This document shows positions 49,608 through 60,241 of a stretch of DNA of 64,000 nucleotides, piece by piece. Source of the stretch: Alteromonas portus (GTDB lineage: Bacteria > Pseudomonadota > Gammaproteobacteria > Enterobacterales > Alteromonadaceae); the NCBI RefSeq assembly GCF_005117025.1, contig NZ_SWCO01000011.1, forward strand, positions 140,752 to 204,751. Reading direction: 5' to 3'. Every line of letters starts with the position of its first letter. Position 1 is the first letter of the stretch. Both the position numbers and the translations under genes were made by a program. The notes below the pieces were generated by a model that was not told the origin of the DNA, did no database searches, and saw only the letters and a list, made by a program, of their open reading frames with translations.

Positions 49608-49798
49608 TACGCATCAGCCTTTTGAGTCAGAATGGTTTTAACACGCGCGATGTTACGACGTACTTTTCTCAACTGATCAGTTTTTTCAAGCTGACCTGTT
49701 GTGTGCTGCATGCGTAGGTTGAACTGTTCGCGTAGCAGGTTAATCAACTCTGCGTTCAGCTCTTCTACGCTCTTTTCTTTCAGTTCAGTCGCTTTCAT
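49607..49798 (-). CDS. rpmC: 50S ribosomal protein uL29
   Basis: The 63-residue protein is a two-helix hairpin at the peptide exit site; [19 protein letters not shown] and [12 protein letters not shown] are typical. It overlaps rplP and rpsQ by single bases, so translation is probably coupled. Confidence 0.97.
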   Translation of the reverse strand: MKATELKEKSVEELNAELINLLREQFNLRMQHTTGQLEKTDQLRKVRRNIARVKTILTQKADA

Positions 49799-50208
49799 TA
49801 CATCACCGTCCGAGTTACAAAGGTTGTTTTAAATGGCAGTTTAGCCGCTGCCAATTCAAACGCTTCGCGTGCTAGAGCTTCAGGAACACCTTCCATCTCA
49901 TAAAGAACACGACCAGGCTGAATTTGGCATACCCAGTACTCAACGTTACCTTTACCTTTACCTTGACGCACTTCTAGAGGCTTCTCAGTAATTGGCTTGT
50001 CAGGGAAAACTCGAATCCAAATTTTACCTTGACGCTTAACGTGACGAGTCATAGCACGACGCGCTGCTTCGATTTGACGCGCAGTCATTCGACCACGGCC
50101 AACTGCTTTAAGGCCGTAAGTACCAAAGGCAACAGTATTACCCGCTGCTAAGCCGCGGTTGCGGCCTTTGTGCATCTTACGGAACTTCATGCGTTTTGGT
50201 TGTAACAT
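49798..50208 (-). CDS. rplP: 50S ribosomal protein uL16
   Basis: The 136-residue protein binds near the A site of 23S rRNA. The start [19 protein letters not shown] and the [16 protein letters not shown] segment are characteristic. The arginine within [17 protein letters not shown] includes the site hydroxylated in E. coli (near Arg81). It starts two bases after rpsC ends. Confidence 0.97.
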   Translation of the reverse strand: MLQPKRMKFRKMHKGRNRGLAAGNTVAFGTYGLKAVGRGRMTARQIEAARRAMTRHVKRQGKIWIRVFPDKPITEKPLEVRQGKGKGNVEYWVCQIQPGRVLYEMEGVPEALAREAFELAAAKLPFKTTFVTRTVM

Positions 50209-50210
50209 GA

Positions 50211-50915
50211 TTAGCCCTCTCGCTTAGCGTTGCGGCCTTTCTTCTTAGGTTGAGCAGCTGGTGCTTGCTCTTGAGTTGTAGGTAGACCACCTAGAACTTC
50301 ACCTTTGAAGATCCATACTTTAACGCCGATGATACCGTAAGTAGTTGACGCTTCAGAGGTTGCGTAATCGATATCCGCACGGAAAGTGTGCAGAGGAACG
50401 CGACCTTCACGGTACCATTCAGAACGTGCAATCTCTGCACCGCCCAAACGGCCGCTAACTTCAACTTTGATACCTTTCGCGCCTAGACGCATTGCGTTTT
50501 GTACTGCGCGCTTCATAGCACGACGGAACATAACACGACGCTCTAGCTGGCTAGAGATGCTGTCAGCTACTAGCTGGCCATCTAGCTCTGGCTTACGTAC
50601 TTCAGCGATGTTGATCTGAGCTGGCACGCCGGCTAGCTTAGATACATAGTTACGCAACTTCTCTACGTCTTCACCTTTCTTACCGATTACAACGCCCGGA
50701 CGAGCAGTGTGAATAGTCACACGGATGCTCTTAGCAGGACGCTCGATCACGATCTTAGAAAGTGAAGCGTTCTTTAGTTGCTTAGTCAGATACTGACGTA
50801 CCTGATGATCGTTATACAGGTTGTCTGCATAGTCTGCAGTATTAGCGTACCAGGTAGAAGTCCATGGTTTGCTGATACCCAGGCGTATACCTGTAGGATG
50901 TACCTTCTGTCCCAT
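50211..50915 (-). CDS. rpsC: 30S ribosomal protein uS3
   Basis: The 234-residue protein lies at the mRNA entry channel and has helicase-related residues. It contains the KH domain segment [15 protein letters not shown] and the C-terminal [14 protein letters not shown]. The C-terminal tail is lysine-rich. It sits 9 nt after rplV in the normal order. Confidence 0.98.
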   Translation of the reverse strand: MGQKVHPTGIRLGISKPWTSTWYANTADYADNLYNDHQVRQYLTKQLKNASLSKIVIERPAKSIRVTIHTARPGVVIGKKGEDVEKLRNYVSKLAGVPAQINIAEVRKPELDGQLVADSISSQLERRVMFRRAMKRAVQNAMRLGAKGIKVEVSGRLGGAEIARSEWYREGRVPLHTFRADIDYATSEASTTYGIIGVKVWIFKGEVLGGLPTTQEQAPAAQPKKKGRNAKREG

Positions 50916-50924
50916 TATCTACTC

Positions 50925-51257
50925 CTAGTTATCCGCTACAACCACAGTGATGTGACTGCTGCGCTTGAAGATACGATCAGCACGGCCTTTAGCACGTGGC
51001 TTGATACGTTTCATAGTTGGACCTTCGTCAACGAAAACTTTAGACACGCGTAATTCGTCGATGTCTGCGCCTTCGTTGTGCTCTGCGTTAGCAATCGCAG
51101 ATTCCAATACTTTCTTTACTAGCGCTGCGCTTTTCTTCGGGCTGTACGCAAGAAGCTCTAGAGCTTTCTCAACGTGCATTCCGCGAATTTGATCCGCAAC
51201 CAAGCGTGCCTTTTGAGCCGACGTGCGGGCAAAACGGTGTTTAGCTAATGCTTCCAT
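50925..51257 (-). CDS. rplV: 50S ribosomal protein uL22
   Basis: The 110-residue protein lines the peptide exit tunnel. [20 protein letters not shown] and [10 protein letters not shown] are typical; the long beta-hairpin that reaches the tunnel is intact and no macrolide-type deletion is seen. Confidence 0.98.
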   Translation of the reverse strand: MEALAKHRFARTSAQKARLVADQIRGMHVEKALELLAYSPKKSAALVKKVLESAIANAEHNEGADIDELRVSKVFVDEGPTMKRIKPRAKGRADRIFKRSSHITVVVADN

Positions 51258-51268
51258 CTTCCTACCCC

Positions 51269-51544
51269 TTAACGTTTAGCTTTCTTATCCGCGACATGGC
51301 CGCGGTAAGTACGCGTTGGCGCAAATTCGCCCAACTTGTGGCCGACCATTTCGTCACTAATAATGACAGGTACATGTTGGCGACCGTTATGGACCGCAAT
51401 GGTCAACCCAATCATATCTGGGATGATCATAGAACGACGAGACCAAGTTTTGATTGGTTTACGTTCGTTCTTTTCCACTGCAGCCTCTACCTTCTTCAGC
51501 AAGTGAAGGTCAATAAAAGGACCTTTCTTGAGAGAACGTGGCAT
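51269..51544 (-). CDS. rpsS: 30S ribosomal protein uS19
   Basis: The 91-residue protein is in the 30S head. [15 protein letters not shown] at the start and [16 protein letters not shown] near the end are diagnostic. It lies between rplB and rplV in the usual order. Confidence 0.98.
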   Translation of the reverse strand: MPRSLKKGPFIDLHLLKKVEAAVEKNERKPIKTWSRRSMIIPDMIGLTIAVHNGRQHVPVIISDEMVGHKLGEFAPTRTYRGHVADKKAKR

Positions 51545-51559
51545 GGTGAATCCTCGCTA

Positions 51560-52384
51560 TTACTTGTTTCGACGACGTACGATAAGCTTATCAGTACGCT
51601 TGTTGCTTCGGGTTTTCTTACCTTTGGTAGGAACACCCCAAGGAGTTACTGGGTGACGACCGCCTGATGTACGACCTTCACCACCACCGTGTGGGTGATC
51701 AACCGGGTTCATGGCAACACCACGAACGGTAGGACGAACACCACGCCAGCGTGTAGCACCAGCTTTACCTAGTGAACGAAGCATGTGCTCTGCATTGCCA
51801 ACTTCACCGATAGTGGCGCGGCAATCAGATAGAACTTTACGCATTTCGCCAGAGCGTAGACGTAAGGTAACGTAGTTTCCGTCACGTGCTAGGATCTGAG
51901 CATAAGCACCAGCAGAACGTGCGATTTGTGCACCTTTGCCAGGCTTCATTTCAATTGCGTGTACAACAGTACCTACAGGGATGTTACGCATAGGTAGAGT
52001 GTTACCAGACTTGATCGGAGCGTCCGAACCAGACTGGATTGCATCACCTGCTTGCATACCCTTAGGAGCCAGAATGTAACGACGTTCACCGTCTGCGTAC
52101 AATACTAGTGCAATGTTTGCAGAACGGTTTGGATCGTATTCTAAACGCTCAACTTTAGCTGGAATGCCGTCTTTGTTGCGTTTAAAGTCGATTACACGGT
52201 AGTGTTGCTTATGACCACCACCAATGTGACGAGTGGTAATACGACCATTGTTGTTACGACCGCCAGATTTGCTGTTCTTTTCAAGCAAAGGTGCGTACGG
52301 TGCACCTTTGTGCAGGTCAGGATTTACGACCTGAACAACGTGACGACGACCGGCAGAAGTTGGCTTAGCTTTCAATAATGGCAT
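51560..52384 (-). CDS. rplB: 50S ribosomal protein uL2
   Basis: The 274-residue protein supports subunit joining and the peptidyl-transferase centre. [15 protein letters not shown] and the [17 protein letters not shown] loop with the conserved histidine are intact. The basic C-terminus is complete. Confidence 0.98.
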   Translation of the reverse strand: MPLLKAKPTSAGRRHVVQVVNPDLHKGAPYAPLLEKNSKSGGRNNNGRITTRHIGGGHKQHYRVIDFKRNKDGIPAKVERLEYDPNRSANIALVLYADGERRYILAPKGMQAGDAIQSGSDAPIKSGNTLPMRNIPVGTVVHAIEMKPGKGAQIARSAGAYAQILARDGNYVTLRLRSGEMRKVLSDCRATIGEVGNAEHMLRSLGKAGATRWRGVRPTVRGVAMNPVDHPHGGGEGRTSGGRHPVTPWGVPTKGKKTRSNKRTDKLIVRRRNK

Positions 52385-52398
52385 TTCTAATCCCCTTC

Positions 52399-52698
52399 TT
52401 ACTCAGCACCACCGACAAAGTCGATGTCCTGACCTTCTTTAAGAACCACGTAGGCCTTTTTCCAGTCGCTGCGCTTACCGAAAGACATGCCGTGACGCTT
52501 GGTTTTACCCTTAACGTTCACAGTACGAACACCTTCAACTTCAACTTCAAACAGTTTTTCAACTGCAGCTTTGATTTCGGCTTTGTTCGCGTCTTTAGCT
52601 ACTTTAAATACAACTGTGTTGTTCGCTTCAGCAGCCATTGTAGACTTTTCTGAAACGTGAGGTGCTACTAGCACCTTCAGTAGACGTTCTTCTTTCAT
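52399..52698 (-). CDS. rplW: 50S ribosomal protein uL23
   Basis: The 99-residue protein is at the tunnel exit and is the docking site for trigger factor and [18 protein letters not shown] and [19 protein letters not shown] are typical. Its start overlaps the rplD end by four bases, so translation is coupled. Confidence 0.98.
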   Translation of the reverse strand: MKEERLLKVLVAPHVSEKSTMAAEANNTVVFKVAKDANKAEIKAAVEKLFEVEVEGVRTVNVKGKTKRHGMSFGKRSDWKKAYVVLKEGQDIDFVGGAE

Positions 52699-53300
52699 GC
52701 TAACGCCTCCTCAAGTTGTTTAACCGCATCAGCAGTCATTAGCACTTTTTCAAATGCAATCAAGCTCACTGGGTCGATGCCTGCTACGTCACGTACGTCA
52801 ACTTTGTACAAGTTACGCGCCGCTAGGAACAAGTTCTCATCAACTTCAGGAGTAACGATTAGAACGTCATTTAGTTCATATTCGTTAAGTGCAGAAATAA
52901 GAGCTTTAGTCTTAGGTGCGTCAACACCGAACTTCTCTACAACAACCAAACGGTCTTGACGGATTAGTTCAGACAGGATGCTCTTGATCGCACCGCGATA
53001 CATTTTCTTGTTAACTTTTTGGTCAAAGTCACGAGGCTTTGCTGCGAAAGCACGGCCACCGCCAACCCAAATTGGGCTACGGATTGTACCAGCACGAGCA
53101 CGGCCAGTACCTTTTTGACGCCATGGCTTCTTACCGCCACCACGAACTTCAGCGCGAGTTTTCTGCGCTTTTGTACCCTGACGAGCACCTGCACCGTAAG
53201 CTACAACTACCTGGTGTACCAGGGCTTCGTTGAATTCACGTCCAAAGGTCGCTTCGGATACTTCAAGAGCGCTTTGCGCGTCTTTCAATGTTAATTCCAT
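52695..53300 (-). CDS. rplD: 50S ribosomal protein uL4
   Basis: The 201-residue protein has a globular domain and a loop reaching into the exit tunnel ([19 protein letters not shown]). In E. coli L4 also represses its own operon by transcription attenuation and translational control at the S10 leader; a comparable leader is seen at 54312-54388 here. Confidence 0.98.
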   Translation of the reverse strand: MELTLKDAQSALEVSEATFGREFNEALVHQVVVAYGAGARQGTKAQKTRAEVRGGGKKPWRQKGTGRARAGTIRSPIWVGGGRAFAAKPRDFDQKVNKKMYRGAIKSILSELIRQDRLVVVEKFGVDAPKTKALISALNEYELNDVLIVTPEVDENLFLAARNLYKVDVRDVAGIDPVSLIAFEKVLMTADAVKQLEEALA

Positions 53301-53318
53301 CAGTTCACTCCCCAGACG

Positions 53319-53957
53319 TTACGCTTTAACAGCTGGCTTTACGATTACATCGTTGCCAGTTGCGCCAGGTACGGCACCTTTAACTAGGATAAGGCCGTTC
53401 TCTACGTCAACACGTACAACTTCCAAAGACTGAGTAGTCACTTGCTTGTTACCAAGCTGACCAGCCATTTTCTTGCCTTTGAATACTTTACCTGGTGATT
53501 GGTTTTGACCAATTGAACCAGGAGCACGGTGTGACAAAGAGTTACCGTGTGTCATACGCTGAGAACTGAAGTTCCAGCGCTTGATAGCACCTTGGAAACC
53601 TTTACCTTTTGATGTACCAGTTACATCAATTTTCTTAGTGTCGTTAAAGATTTCAACAGTGATTTCACTGCCTACTTCAATATCGGCACCTTCGTTTTCT
53701 TCTAGGCGGAATTCTACTAGAGTGCGTCCAGCTTCAACACCAGCTTTAGCAAAGTGACCTGCTTCAGCTTTGTTGATGCGGTTAGCTTTCTTAGTTCCAG
53801 CAGTAACCTGAAGAGCGCGATAACCGTCAGTTTCCTCAGTACGAAGCTGAGTAACGCGGTTTGGGGTCGCTTCAATAACAGTCACAGGGATAGACGTACC
53901 ATCTTCAGTGAAGATGCGAGTCATACCCACTTTACGACCGACTAGACCAATCGCCAT
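53319..53957 (-). CDS. rplC: 50S ribosomal protein uL3
   Basis: The 212-residue protein is a primary 23S rRNA binder. [17 protein letters not shown] and [20 protein letters not shown] are diagnostic; a glutamine in the latter region is methylated by PrmB in E. coli. It is second in the operon. Confidence 0.98.
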   Translation of the reverse strand: MAIGLVGRKVGMTRIFTEDGTSIPVTVIEATPNRVTQLRTEETDGYRALQVTAGTKKANRINKAEAGHFAKAGVEAGRTLVEFRLEENEGADIEVGSEITVEIFNDTKKIDVTGTSKGKGFQGAIKRWNFSSQRMTHGNSLSHRAPGSIGQNQSPGKVFKGKKMAGQLGNKQVTTQSLEVVRVDVENGLILVKGAVPGATGNDVIVKPAVKA

Positions 53958-53975
53958 TGTTATAACCCTCTCTTA

Positions 53976-54290
<315 letters not shown>

Positions 54291-54311
54291 TTAAGCTCCA
54301 ATCGAAAGAAC

Positions 54312-54388
54312 AAAAAAATTCACCCTTTCTCTTCCATTTTGTCCGGAAAGAAAGGATGTGCGTAAACCGATGGTTCCCAATCGGAACC
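54312..54388 (-). promoter_or_regulatory. S10-operon leader with attenuator-like hairpins
   Basis: On the minus strand, GGTTCC and GGAACC pair around GATTG (54372-54388), then CCTTTCTTTCC pairs with GGAAGAGAAAGG (54324-54355) and is followed by GTGAATTTTTTTG. The second stem plus T-run is a plausible attenuator just before rpsJ. In E. coli L4 stimulates termination in the S10 leader; this arrangement looks equivalent, though L4 binding is not shown by sequence alone. Confidence 0.65.
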
Positions 54389-54516
54389 CTGTTCTTTTTT
54401 CTAGCACGCCAGCAACAGGCTAATCAGTAATGATGAATCCGTTACTTCGGCAACCACCCTAAAAGCAGTGAGGTCGCGGCTAAAAATTACATGCCCTAAT
54501 TGGGCAATGGGCGCGA

Positions 54517-54544
54517 ATTATACAGAAAGCAGAGGGCAATGCAA
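54517..54544 (-). promoter_or_regulatory. Probable promoter of the S10 operon
   Basis: The minus strand has a perfect -10 TATAAT (54517-54522) and a weak -35 TTGCAT (54539-54544) with 16-bp spacing. The bases after -10, TCGCGCCC, form a GC-rich discriminator of the type linked to stringent control of ribosomal promoters. The expected start is about 220 nt before rpsJ. Confidence 0.7.
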
Positions 54545-54717
54545 GAGGCAGTTTGCTTTTTATACACATATTTTTACGCTATAACAGTGTATGTAACTGT
54601 CTATAAGTAGTATTGTTGCAGTTGAGGTATCAGTATATCTTGATACCCTAGCGTAAAACATGCTTGTAGCGTCAGAAGCGTAAAGGAATAGGCGCCAATA
54701 TTATTAGTAGTGAGAAT

Positions 54718-56934
54718 ATGGAAGTAGTAAATAATCAGCAAACTTTTGCACAAATAAAACGCATCTTAAATAACCACTCTACGTTGTTGGATGCCTACAG
54801 CCTATTAGAGCCAATGATACTTGGCTTATTTGACGCGACTCGAATGAGTATTTTTCAACGCCGCCGTCAGCATCAGGACTTGGTTGCCCGATTTAAAACC
54901 GGTAAGGAAACCCTAGAGATAAAAGTGCCAATTAGCCCCATGTCTATTGCGGGATACGTTGCGCTTTCTCAAAAGCCCGTAGTTATCGACGACCCTTATA
55001 ATCCTACACTACTTCAAAGTATTCACCCTCGCCTTCGTTTTGCCGACAAGTTCGACAAAGACAACGACTTCAGAACACAAAACATTCTTTGCGTACCGAT
55101 AATGAATGCAGGTGTATTGATGGGTGTCATTCAAATCATCAATAAGACCAGTGGCGGATTTACAGAAGACGATCTAAAGCTTGGCAATGCACTGGCGCTT
55201 ATTCTTGGTGATAAATTCAGATTTGAGTTAGGCGGCACTAACAACCCATTTGATCTTTTAGTACATAAGAGTTTGTTGGAAGAAACAACGCTCGCCGATA
55301 TTCAATCTTCAACACCTGACATACGCGCTTTAGTACAGCGCCTTGTTTCTGAACACCGTATATCTGAAGAAGAAATCGGTAACTCTCTGTCTATTCACTA
55401 TCAAGTTCCCTTCATTTCTTATCTGCCTGAAAAATATCACAGGTTTGAAAACGAAAGTCGGCTTAACGTTTCATATCTAAAAAGAAACTATGTGGCGGTT
55501 ATCGCCGACGCCCATGATAAGCCAATAGTGCTAATGGCCGAGCCTAACAATGCCGCACTTCTCATGGAAATTGAAAGCGCGATGGGCATAGATAGCTATG
55601 AGATCGCGGTAAGCCTGCCTAATCTCATTCTTCAGTATCTTGGAGAAAATAGTGGGGGCGGCGGCCCCGGTGAAATGAGCGATATTCTTGATGAAATCGG
55701 TTCGTCCACAGATGACAATGAAGATCAAATTGATGAGCTTTCAGACGACGCACCGGCCGTTGTTCGTTTGGTAAGTCGCATACTTCACGACGCTAAACGT
55801 TTAAATGCATCAGATATTCATATAGACCCAGAGAAGAATGCCCCTACTCGTGTGCGCATGCGCGTGGATGGTGTATGCCGCGATATGAACCAAGTGCCAA
55901 ACTCACATCATAATGCAGTGATTGCGCGTATTAAGATCATGTCGAATCTTAATATCGCAGAAAAGCGCGTTCCTCAGGATGGCAAGCTTGCATTTAGAAT
56001 GAACGGCAAACTCGTAGAAGTACGTGTTGCTACTATTCCTACCGTTGCTGGTGAAGGCGTAGTAATGCGTATTTTGGCATCTGGTGGGGCAATGCCTATC
56101 GACAAAATGAATTTAGCTCCTTCTAACCGTACAAGGTTAGAAGAAATGATCAAAAAGCCTCACGGCATCTTGCTTGTTGTAGGACCTACAGGTTCAGGTA
56201 AAACCACCACGCTACACGCTATATTGGGGTACTTGAATACGCCTGAAAAGAAAATTTGGACAGCTGAGGACCCGGTGGAAATTACTCAACCCGGCCTTCA
56301 ACAGGTTCAAGTAAGTCCTAAAATTGGCTTTAACTTCGCAGCAGCACTACGCGCATTCTTACGTGCTGACCCTGACATTATTCTTATTGGTGAGATGCGT
56401 GATAAAGAAACTGCTCACGCGGGTATTGAAGCATCTTTGACTGGTCACTTAGTACTGTCCACGCTGCATACCAACTCAGCACCAGAAACCATCACCCGTT
56501 TACTTGATTTGGGTCTCGACCCGGTAAATTTCTCGGATGCCTGCGTAGGTATATTAGCCCAGCGACTTATCAGAACCTTATGTGGAAACTGTAAAGAGAA
56601 ATATGTAGCGGGTGAAAAAGACATGGCGTTTATTGAGCGCCAGTACGGTCAAGAACACCTGTCAGAGCTCAACCTCCAAACGCCACTGGAACTTTACAGG
56701 GCCAAAGGCTGTGAAGAGTGCGGAAATACGGGTTACAAAGGTAGAACAGGTGTGCACGAATTATTGGGCATGACGCCAGAACTTCGCTCAATGGTGTACA
56801 AAGAAGCCAGCGTAGCCGACATGAAGTCTCAGGCTGCTGCTGACGGTATGCGTACCCTCGTTCAAGACGCAATATTCAAAGTGCTTAAAGGCGACACCGA
56901 CCTTGCACAAGTTCAAATTATCGGTGGTGATTAA
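54718..56934 (+). CDS. GAF-MshEN-PilB/GspE-type secretion ATPase
   Basis: The 738-residue protein fuses an N-terminal GAF domain (about 25-170) to an MshEN-like domain (about 200-310), an acidic linker (about 318-348) and a type II/IV secretion ATPase domain (about 350-735). Walker A is GPTGSGKTT with Lys495; ADPDIILIGEMRD is the Walker B region. Two CxxC pairs at Cys622/Cys625 and Cys665/Cys668 form the usual zinc site. MshEN domains can bind cyclic-di-GMP. PilB and GspE power pilus or pseudopilus extension, but no pilus or gsp genes are adjacent, and GAF is not standard for them. An independent or regulatory role is likely. A GSGGGGPGEMSD glycine-rich stretch precedes the linker. Confidence 0.9.
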   Translation: MEVVNNQQTFAQIKRILNNHSTLLDAYSLLEPMILGLFDATRMSIFQRRRQHQDLVARFKTGKETLEIKVPISPMSIAGYVALSQKPVVIDDPYNPTLLQSIHPRLRFADKFDKDNDFRTQNILCVPIMNAGVLMGVIQIINKTSGGFTEDDLKLGNALALILGDKFRFELGGTNNPFDLLVHKSLLEETTLADIQSSTPDIRALVQRLVSEHRISEEEIGNSLSIHYQVPFISYLPEKYHRFENESRLNVSYLKRNYVAVIADAHDKPIVLMAEPNNAALLMEIESAMGIDSYEIAVSLPNLILQYLGENSGGGGPGEMSDILDEIGSSTDDNEDQIDELSDDAPAVVRLVSRILHDAKRLNASDIHIDPEKNAPTRVRMRVDGVCRDMNQVPNSHHNAVIARIKIMSNLNIAEKRVPQDGKLAFRMNGKLVEVRVATIPTVAGEGVVMRILASGGAMPIDKMNLAPSNRTRLEEMIKKPHGILLVVGPTGSGKTTTLHAILGYLNTPEKKIWTAEDPVEITQPGLQQVQVSPKIGFNFAAALRAFLRADPDIILIGEMRDKETAHAGIEASLTGHLVLSTLHTNSAPETITRLLDLGLDPVNFSDACVGILAQRLIRTLCGNCKEKYVAGEKDMAFIERQYGQEHLSELNLQTPLELYRAKGCEECGNTGYKGRTGVHELLGMTPELRSMVYKEASVADMKSQAAADGMRTLVQDAIFKVLKGDTDLAQVQIIGGD

Positions 56935-56976
56935 TCTTAAACTTACATTTTCAATAACGTTAAAAGAAGGGAAGCA

Positions 56977-57471
56977 ATGAAACTAAAACAAGCTGTTGTT
57001 TTGATGATATCAATTAGCGCGTTTTCGACAACACTTCAAGCCAGGGATAGAACCATTGAAGATATGTGGAAAGATGATTATTTAGCGATAGTAAAGGATG
57101 GTGTTAGAGCCCTAAAAGATAAGGATTTCGACACTGCGTTAGCTAAGCTAACGGAATCAGCTCATACAGGAAATAAGGAGGCTCAGTATTATTTAGCGCA
57201 GATGTACCTTTATGGTTGGGGAATGGAACCTGACTATCAAAAAGGTTGGGTGTGGCTCAATGTCGCGCTTGAACAGAAGCGACGCAAATGGGAACAAACT
57301 TACAGAGAGATCGACAGTGCGCTTCCCGAAGATTTTAAGTCTGCCATGCAGCCAAAAGTCGATGAATACATTAGCTTATACGGCGCTGATGCCAAGGATC
57401 TTAAGTGCTTTCGCTACAAAGAAATTGGGTCGAACATAAAAGAGATTATTTGCGAAAAGCGCTACTACTAA
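56977..57471 (+). CDS. Periplasmic Sel1-repeat protein
   Basis: The 164-residue precursor has a signal peptide (about 1-22, ending LQA). One or two Sel1/TPR-like repeats occupy about 45-105 (AHTGNKEAQYYLAQMYLYGWG). A C-terminal helix and two cysteines (KCFRYK, ICEKRYY) close it. Sel1 proteins usually serve as binding scaffolds. It follows the ATPase gene by 42 bp on the same strand and may be co-transcribed; a functional link is only suggested. Confidence 0.78.
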   Translation: MKLKQAVVLMISISAFSTTLQARDRTIEDMWKDDYLAIVKDGVRALKDKDFDTALAKLTESAHTGNKEAQYYLAQMYLYGWGMEPDYQKGWVWLNVALEQKRRKWEQTYREIDSALPEDFKSAMQPKVDEYISLYGADAKDLKCFRYKEIGSNIKEIICEKRYY

Positions 57472-57482
57472 CTCGCAAATAA

Positions 57483-57508
57483 AAGGCAAGGGATGTGTCC
57501 CTTGCCTT
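57483..57508 (-). terminator. Terminator of acnA
   Basis: AAGGCAAGGGA and TCCCTTGCCTT pair perfectly around TGTG. On the minus strand the stem is followed by TTTTATTT, 16 bp after the acnA stop. It may also end the plus-strand Sel1 transcript, although the U-tract there is weak. Confidence 0.82.
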
Positions 57509-57523
57509 CAACGTATAGCATGC

Positions 57524-60241
57524 TTATTTCTTCAAGTATTCTCTGATCACGTAATGCAGAATTCCGCCGTTTTCAAAGTAGGTAAACTCGTTTGATGTAT
57601 CAATTCTGATGTCCATCATAAAGGTGGTTGTTTGCCCCTCGTCCGACACAGCCTTCACTTGAACCTCGGACTGCCCGCGCTCAACCGCATCGATAGAGAA
57701 GATCTCATTACCTTTAAGCTCTAAAGAACTCGCGCTGTCACCTGACTTAAATTGGAGCGGTAAAATTCCCATACCAATTAGGTTAGAGCGGTGAATTCTC
57801 TCGTAGCTCTCAGCTAGTACTGCTTTTACCCCCATTAAAGAAGGACCTTTAGCTGCCCAATCTCGACTTGAACCAGTACCATACTCTTTCCCGCCAATAA
57901 CAATGGCAGGTACGCCATCATCTTTATAGCGCATCGCAGCGTGGAATATAGACATGCTGTCACCACTTGGAAAGTGTGTGGTTGCACTGCCCTTTGTGCC
58001 TGGCGCCAGTTGGTTTTGAAGACGAACGTTAGCGAACGTACCTCTCATCATAACCTCGTGATTACCACGGCGAGATCCATAAGAGTTGAAGTCTTTAGGC
58101 TCAACACCTTGTGCCTGAAGATACTCCCCTGCCGGGCTATCGTTTGCGATGGCCCCCGCAGGTGAAATATGGTCGGTAGTAATTGAATCGCCCACCTTAA
58201 CCAGGCATCGTGCGTTTTCAATTGCCGTTAAAGCCTCTGGCTCTTTACCCATTACTTCAAAGAAAGGCGGGTGCTTAATATAGGTTGATTCTGGCCAGTC
58301 GTAGACCGATGTTTTACTTACCTGCAGTTCGTTCCACTCACCGCTTCCTTTAAATACATCTGCGTACTTTTCTTTAAACAAATCACCGGTGACGTTTTCA
58401 GCTATGTATTGCTGTATCTCGTCTTCGGTAGGCCAGATGTCTTTTAAGTATACCGGAGAACCATCACTCGCCTGGCCTAACGGCTCTTTAGTGATATCTA
58501 CACTCATGTTCCCTGCCAACGCGTATGCAACAACCAATGGTGGCGATGCCAGGTAGTTCGCAGCAACATCAGGGTGAATACGCCCTTCAAAGTTGCGGTT
58601 ACCAGATAATACCGACGTAACGGTAAGTTTCGCTTTTCTGATAGCGTCAGTAATGGCATCAGGTAACGGACCAGAGTTACCAATACAGGTTGTACAACCG
58701 TAGCCAACCAAATTGAAACCTAGTGCTTCAAGCGGGTCCATAAGACCAGCATCTTCTAAATACTGAGTAACAACCTGCGAACCAGGTGCTAATGAAGTTT
58801 TAACCCACGGCTTACGGGTTAAGCCCTTTTCCGCTGCTTTCTTGGCAAGCAAGCCTGCGCCTACGAGCACTGATGGATTCGACGTGTTAGTACAGCTTGT
58901 GATAGCAGCAATTACAATAGCGCCATCTTCAAGGTTGAACTTACTTCCTCTGAACTCCACGAATGAGTCGTGGTCTTCGTCGACCTTATCTGTTGTGCCT
59001 AACCCCGCTTCTGCGATGAGATCGGTTTCTTCATCAAGCACTTTCACGTCAATCTGCGAACGATGCCATTCTTTAAACGCTTCGGCCGCTTTATCAAGAG
59101 CAATTCTATCTTGAGGACGCTTTGGTCCAGCAAGTGAAGGAACAACGTCGTCTAAGTTTAGTTCAAGGGTTTCATGATACTGCGCATCTTTAGAGTGGTC
59201 GTCATGCCATAAGTAACTGAACTTTGCATATTCCTCAACAAGGGCAATTTGCTCTTCGTCTCGACCGGTGAGTCGCAGGTAATCTAGCGCAACATCATCA
59301 ATAGGGAAAATACCGCACGTTGCACCGTATTCTGGTGCCATGTTTGCTATCGTTGCGCGATCTGCTGTGGTCAAGTGTTTAAGACCCGGGCCGTAGAATT
59401 CTACAAACTTTCCAACAACGCCATGTTCACGTAGTTGTTGTGTGATAGTTAGCACCATGTCGGTGGCAGTTACGCCAGCAGGTAATTTACCTGAAAGCCT
59501 AAAGCCAACCACTTTCGGTAGTAACATTGTTACTGGCTGACCCAGCATCGCCGCTTCAGCTTCAATACCGCCCACACCCCAGCCAAGAACGCCAAGGCCA
59601 TTAATCATCGTGGTATGCGAATCTGTTCCTACTAGGGTATCTGGGTAAACTAAGGTTTCCCCATCCTGTTCCTTAGTAAATGCGCAACGAGCAAGATACT
59701 CAAGATTAACCTGATGCACGATACCGCGACCAGGGGGAACCACTTTGAAGTTGTCAAAGCTAGACTGACCCCATTTCAGAAACTGATAGCGCTCTCTGTT
59801 TCGCTGAATTTCAATGTCAGTATTCTTTTCAAGCGCATTGTCTTCAGCAAAGTGATCAACCATTACCGAGTGGTCTATAACCAGCTCTACAGGATTGAGT
59901 GGATTAATCGCTTGTGCATCACCGCCTAAACGATTTACCGCATCGCGCATGGCTGCTAAGTCAACAATAGCTGGCACACCTGTAAAGTCTTGAAGAATAA
60001 CGCGTGCAGGTACAAAAGACACTTCGTGGTCAACGTGATTGTCAGTGTCCCACTTTGCTACTTGCTCAATATCGTTACTATTTACGAACTCTTCATCTTC
60101 ATGGCGAATCAGGTTTTCCAGCAAAATTTTGATGCAAAAGGGAAGCCTGTCGAGCGCAAACTTACTGCCTATACCGTCAAAATTTACCGCCTTGAAGTTT
60201 TTGCCGTTTACTTCAAGCTGCGAAAAAGACTTATATGTCAT
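57524..60241 (-). CDS. acnA: Aconitate hydratase A
   Basis: The 905-residue enzyme interconverts citrate and isocitrate in the TCA cycle. It holds a [4Fe-4S] cluster; the three cysteine ligands are in ITSCTNTSNPSVL and GYGCTTCIGNSG. The C-terminal swivel domain has GKEYGTGSSRDWAAKGP. Its length and sequence fit AcnA/IRP type, not AcnB. AcnA-type aconitase lacking its cluster can bind mRNA. It is alone, with its own terminator, and has a 430-bp region upstream. Confidence 0.96.
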   Translation of the reverse strand: MTYKSFSQLEVNGKNFKAVNFDGIGSKFALDRLPFCIKILLENLIRHEDEEFVNSNDIEQVAKWDTDNHVDHEVSFVPARVILQDFTGVPAIVDLAAMRDAVNRLGGDAQAINPLNPVELVIDHSVMVDHFAEDNALEKNTDIEIQRNRERYQFLKWGQSSFDNFKVVPPGRGIVHQVNLEYLARCAFTKEQDGETLVYPDTLVGTDSHTTMINGLGVLGWGVGGIEAEAAMLGQPVTMLLPKVVGFRLSGKLPAGVTATDMVLTITQQLREHGVVGKFVEFYGPGLKHLTTADRATIANMAPEYGATCGIFPIDDVALDYLRLTGRDEEQIALVEEYAKFSYLWHDDHSKDAQYHETLELNLDDVVPSLAGPKRPQDRIALDKAAEAFKEWHRSQIDVKVLDEETDLIAEAGLGTTDKVDEDHDSFVEFRGSKFNLEDGAIVIAAITSCTNTSNPSVLVGAGLLAKKAAEKGLTRKPWVKTSLAPGSQVVTQYLEDAGLMDPLEALGFNLVGYGCTTCIGNSGPLPDAITDAIRKAKLTVTSVLSGNRNFEGRIHPDVAANYLASPPLVVAYALAGNMSVDITKEPLGQASDGSPVYLKDIWPTEDEIQQYIAENVTGDLFKEKYADVFKGSGEWNELQVSKTSVYDWPESTYIKHPPFFEVMGKEPEALTAIENARCLVKVGDSITTDHISPAGAIANDSPAGEYLQAQGVEPKDFNSYGSRRGNHEVMMRGTFANVRLQNQLAPGTKGSATTHFPSGDSMSIFHAAMRYKDDGVPAIVIGGKEYGTGSSRDWAAKGPSLMGVKAVLAESYERIHRSNLIGMGILPLQFKSGDSASSLELKGNEIFSIDAVERGQSEVQVKAVSDEGQTTTFMMDIRIDTSNEFTYFENGGILHYVIREYLKK

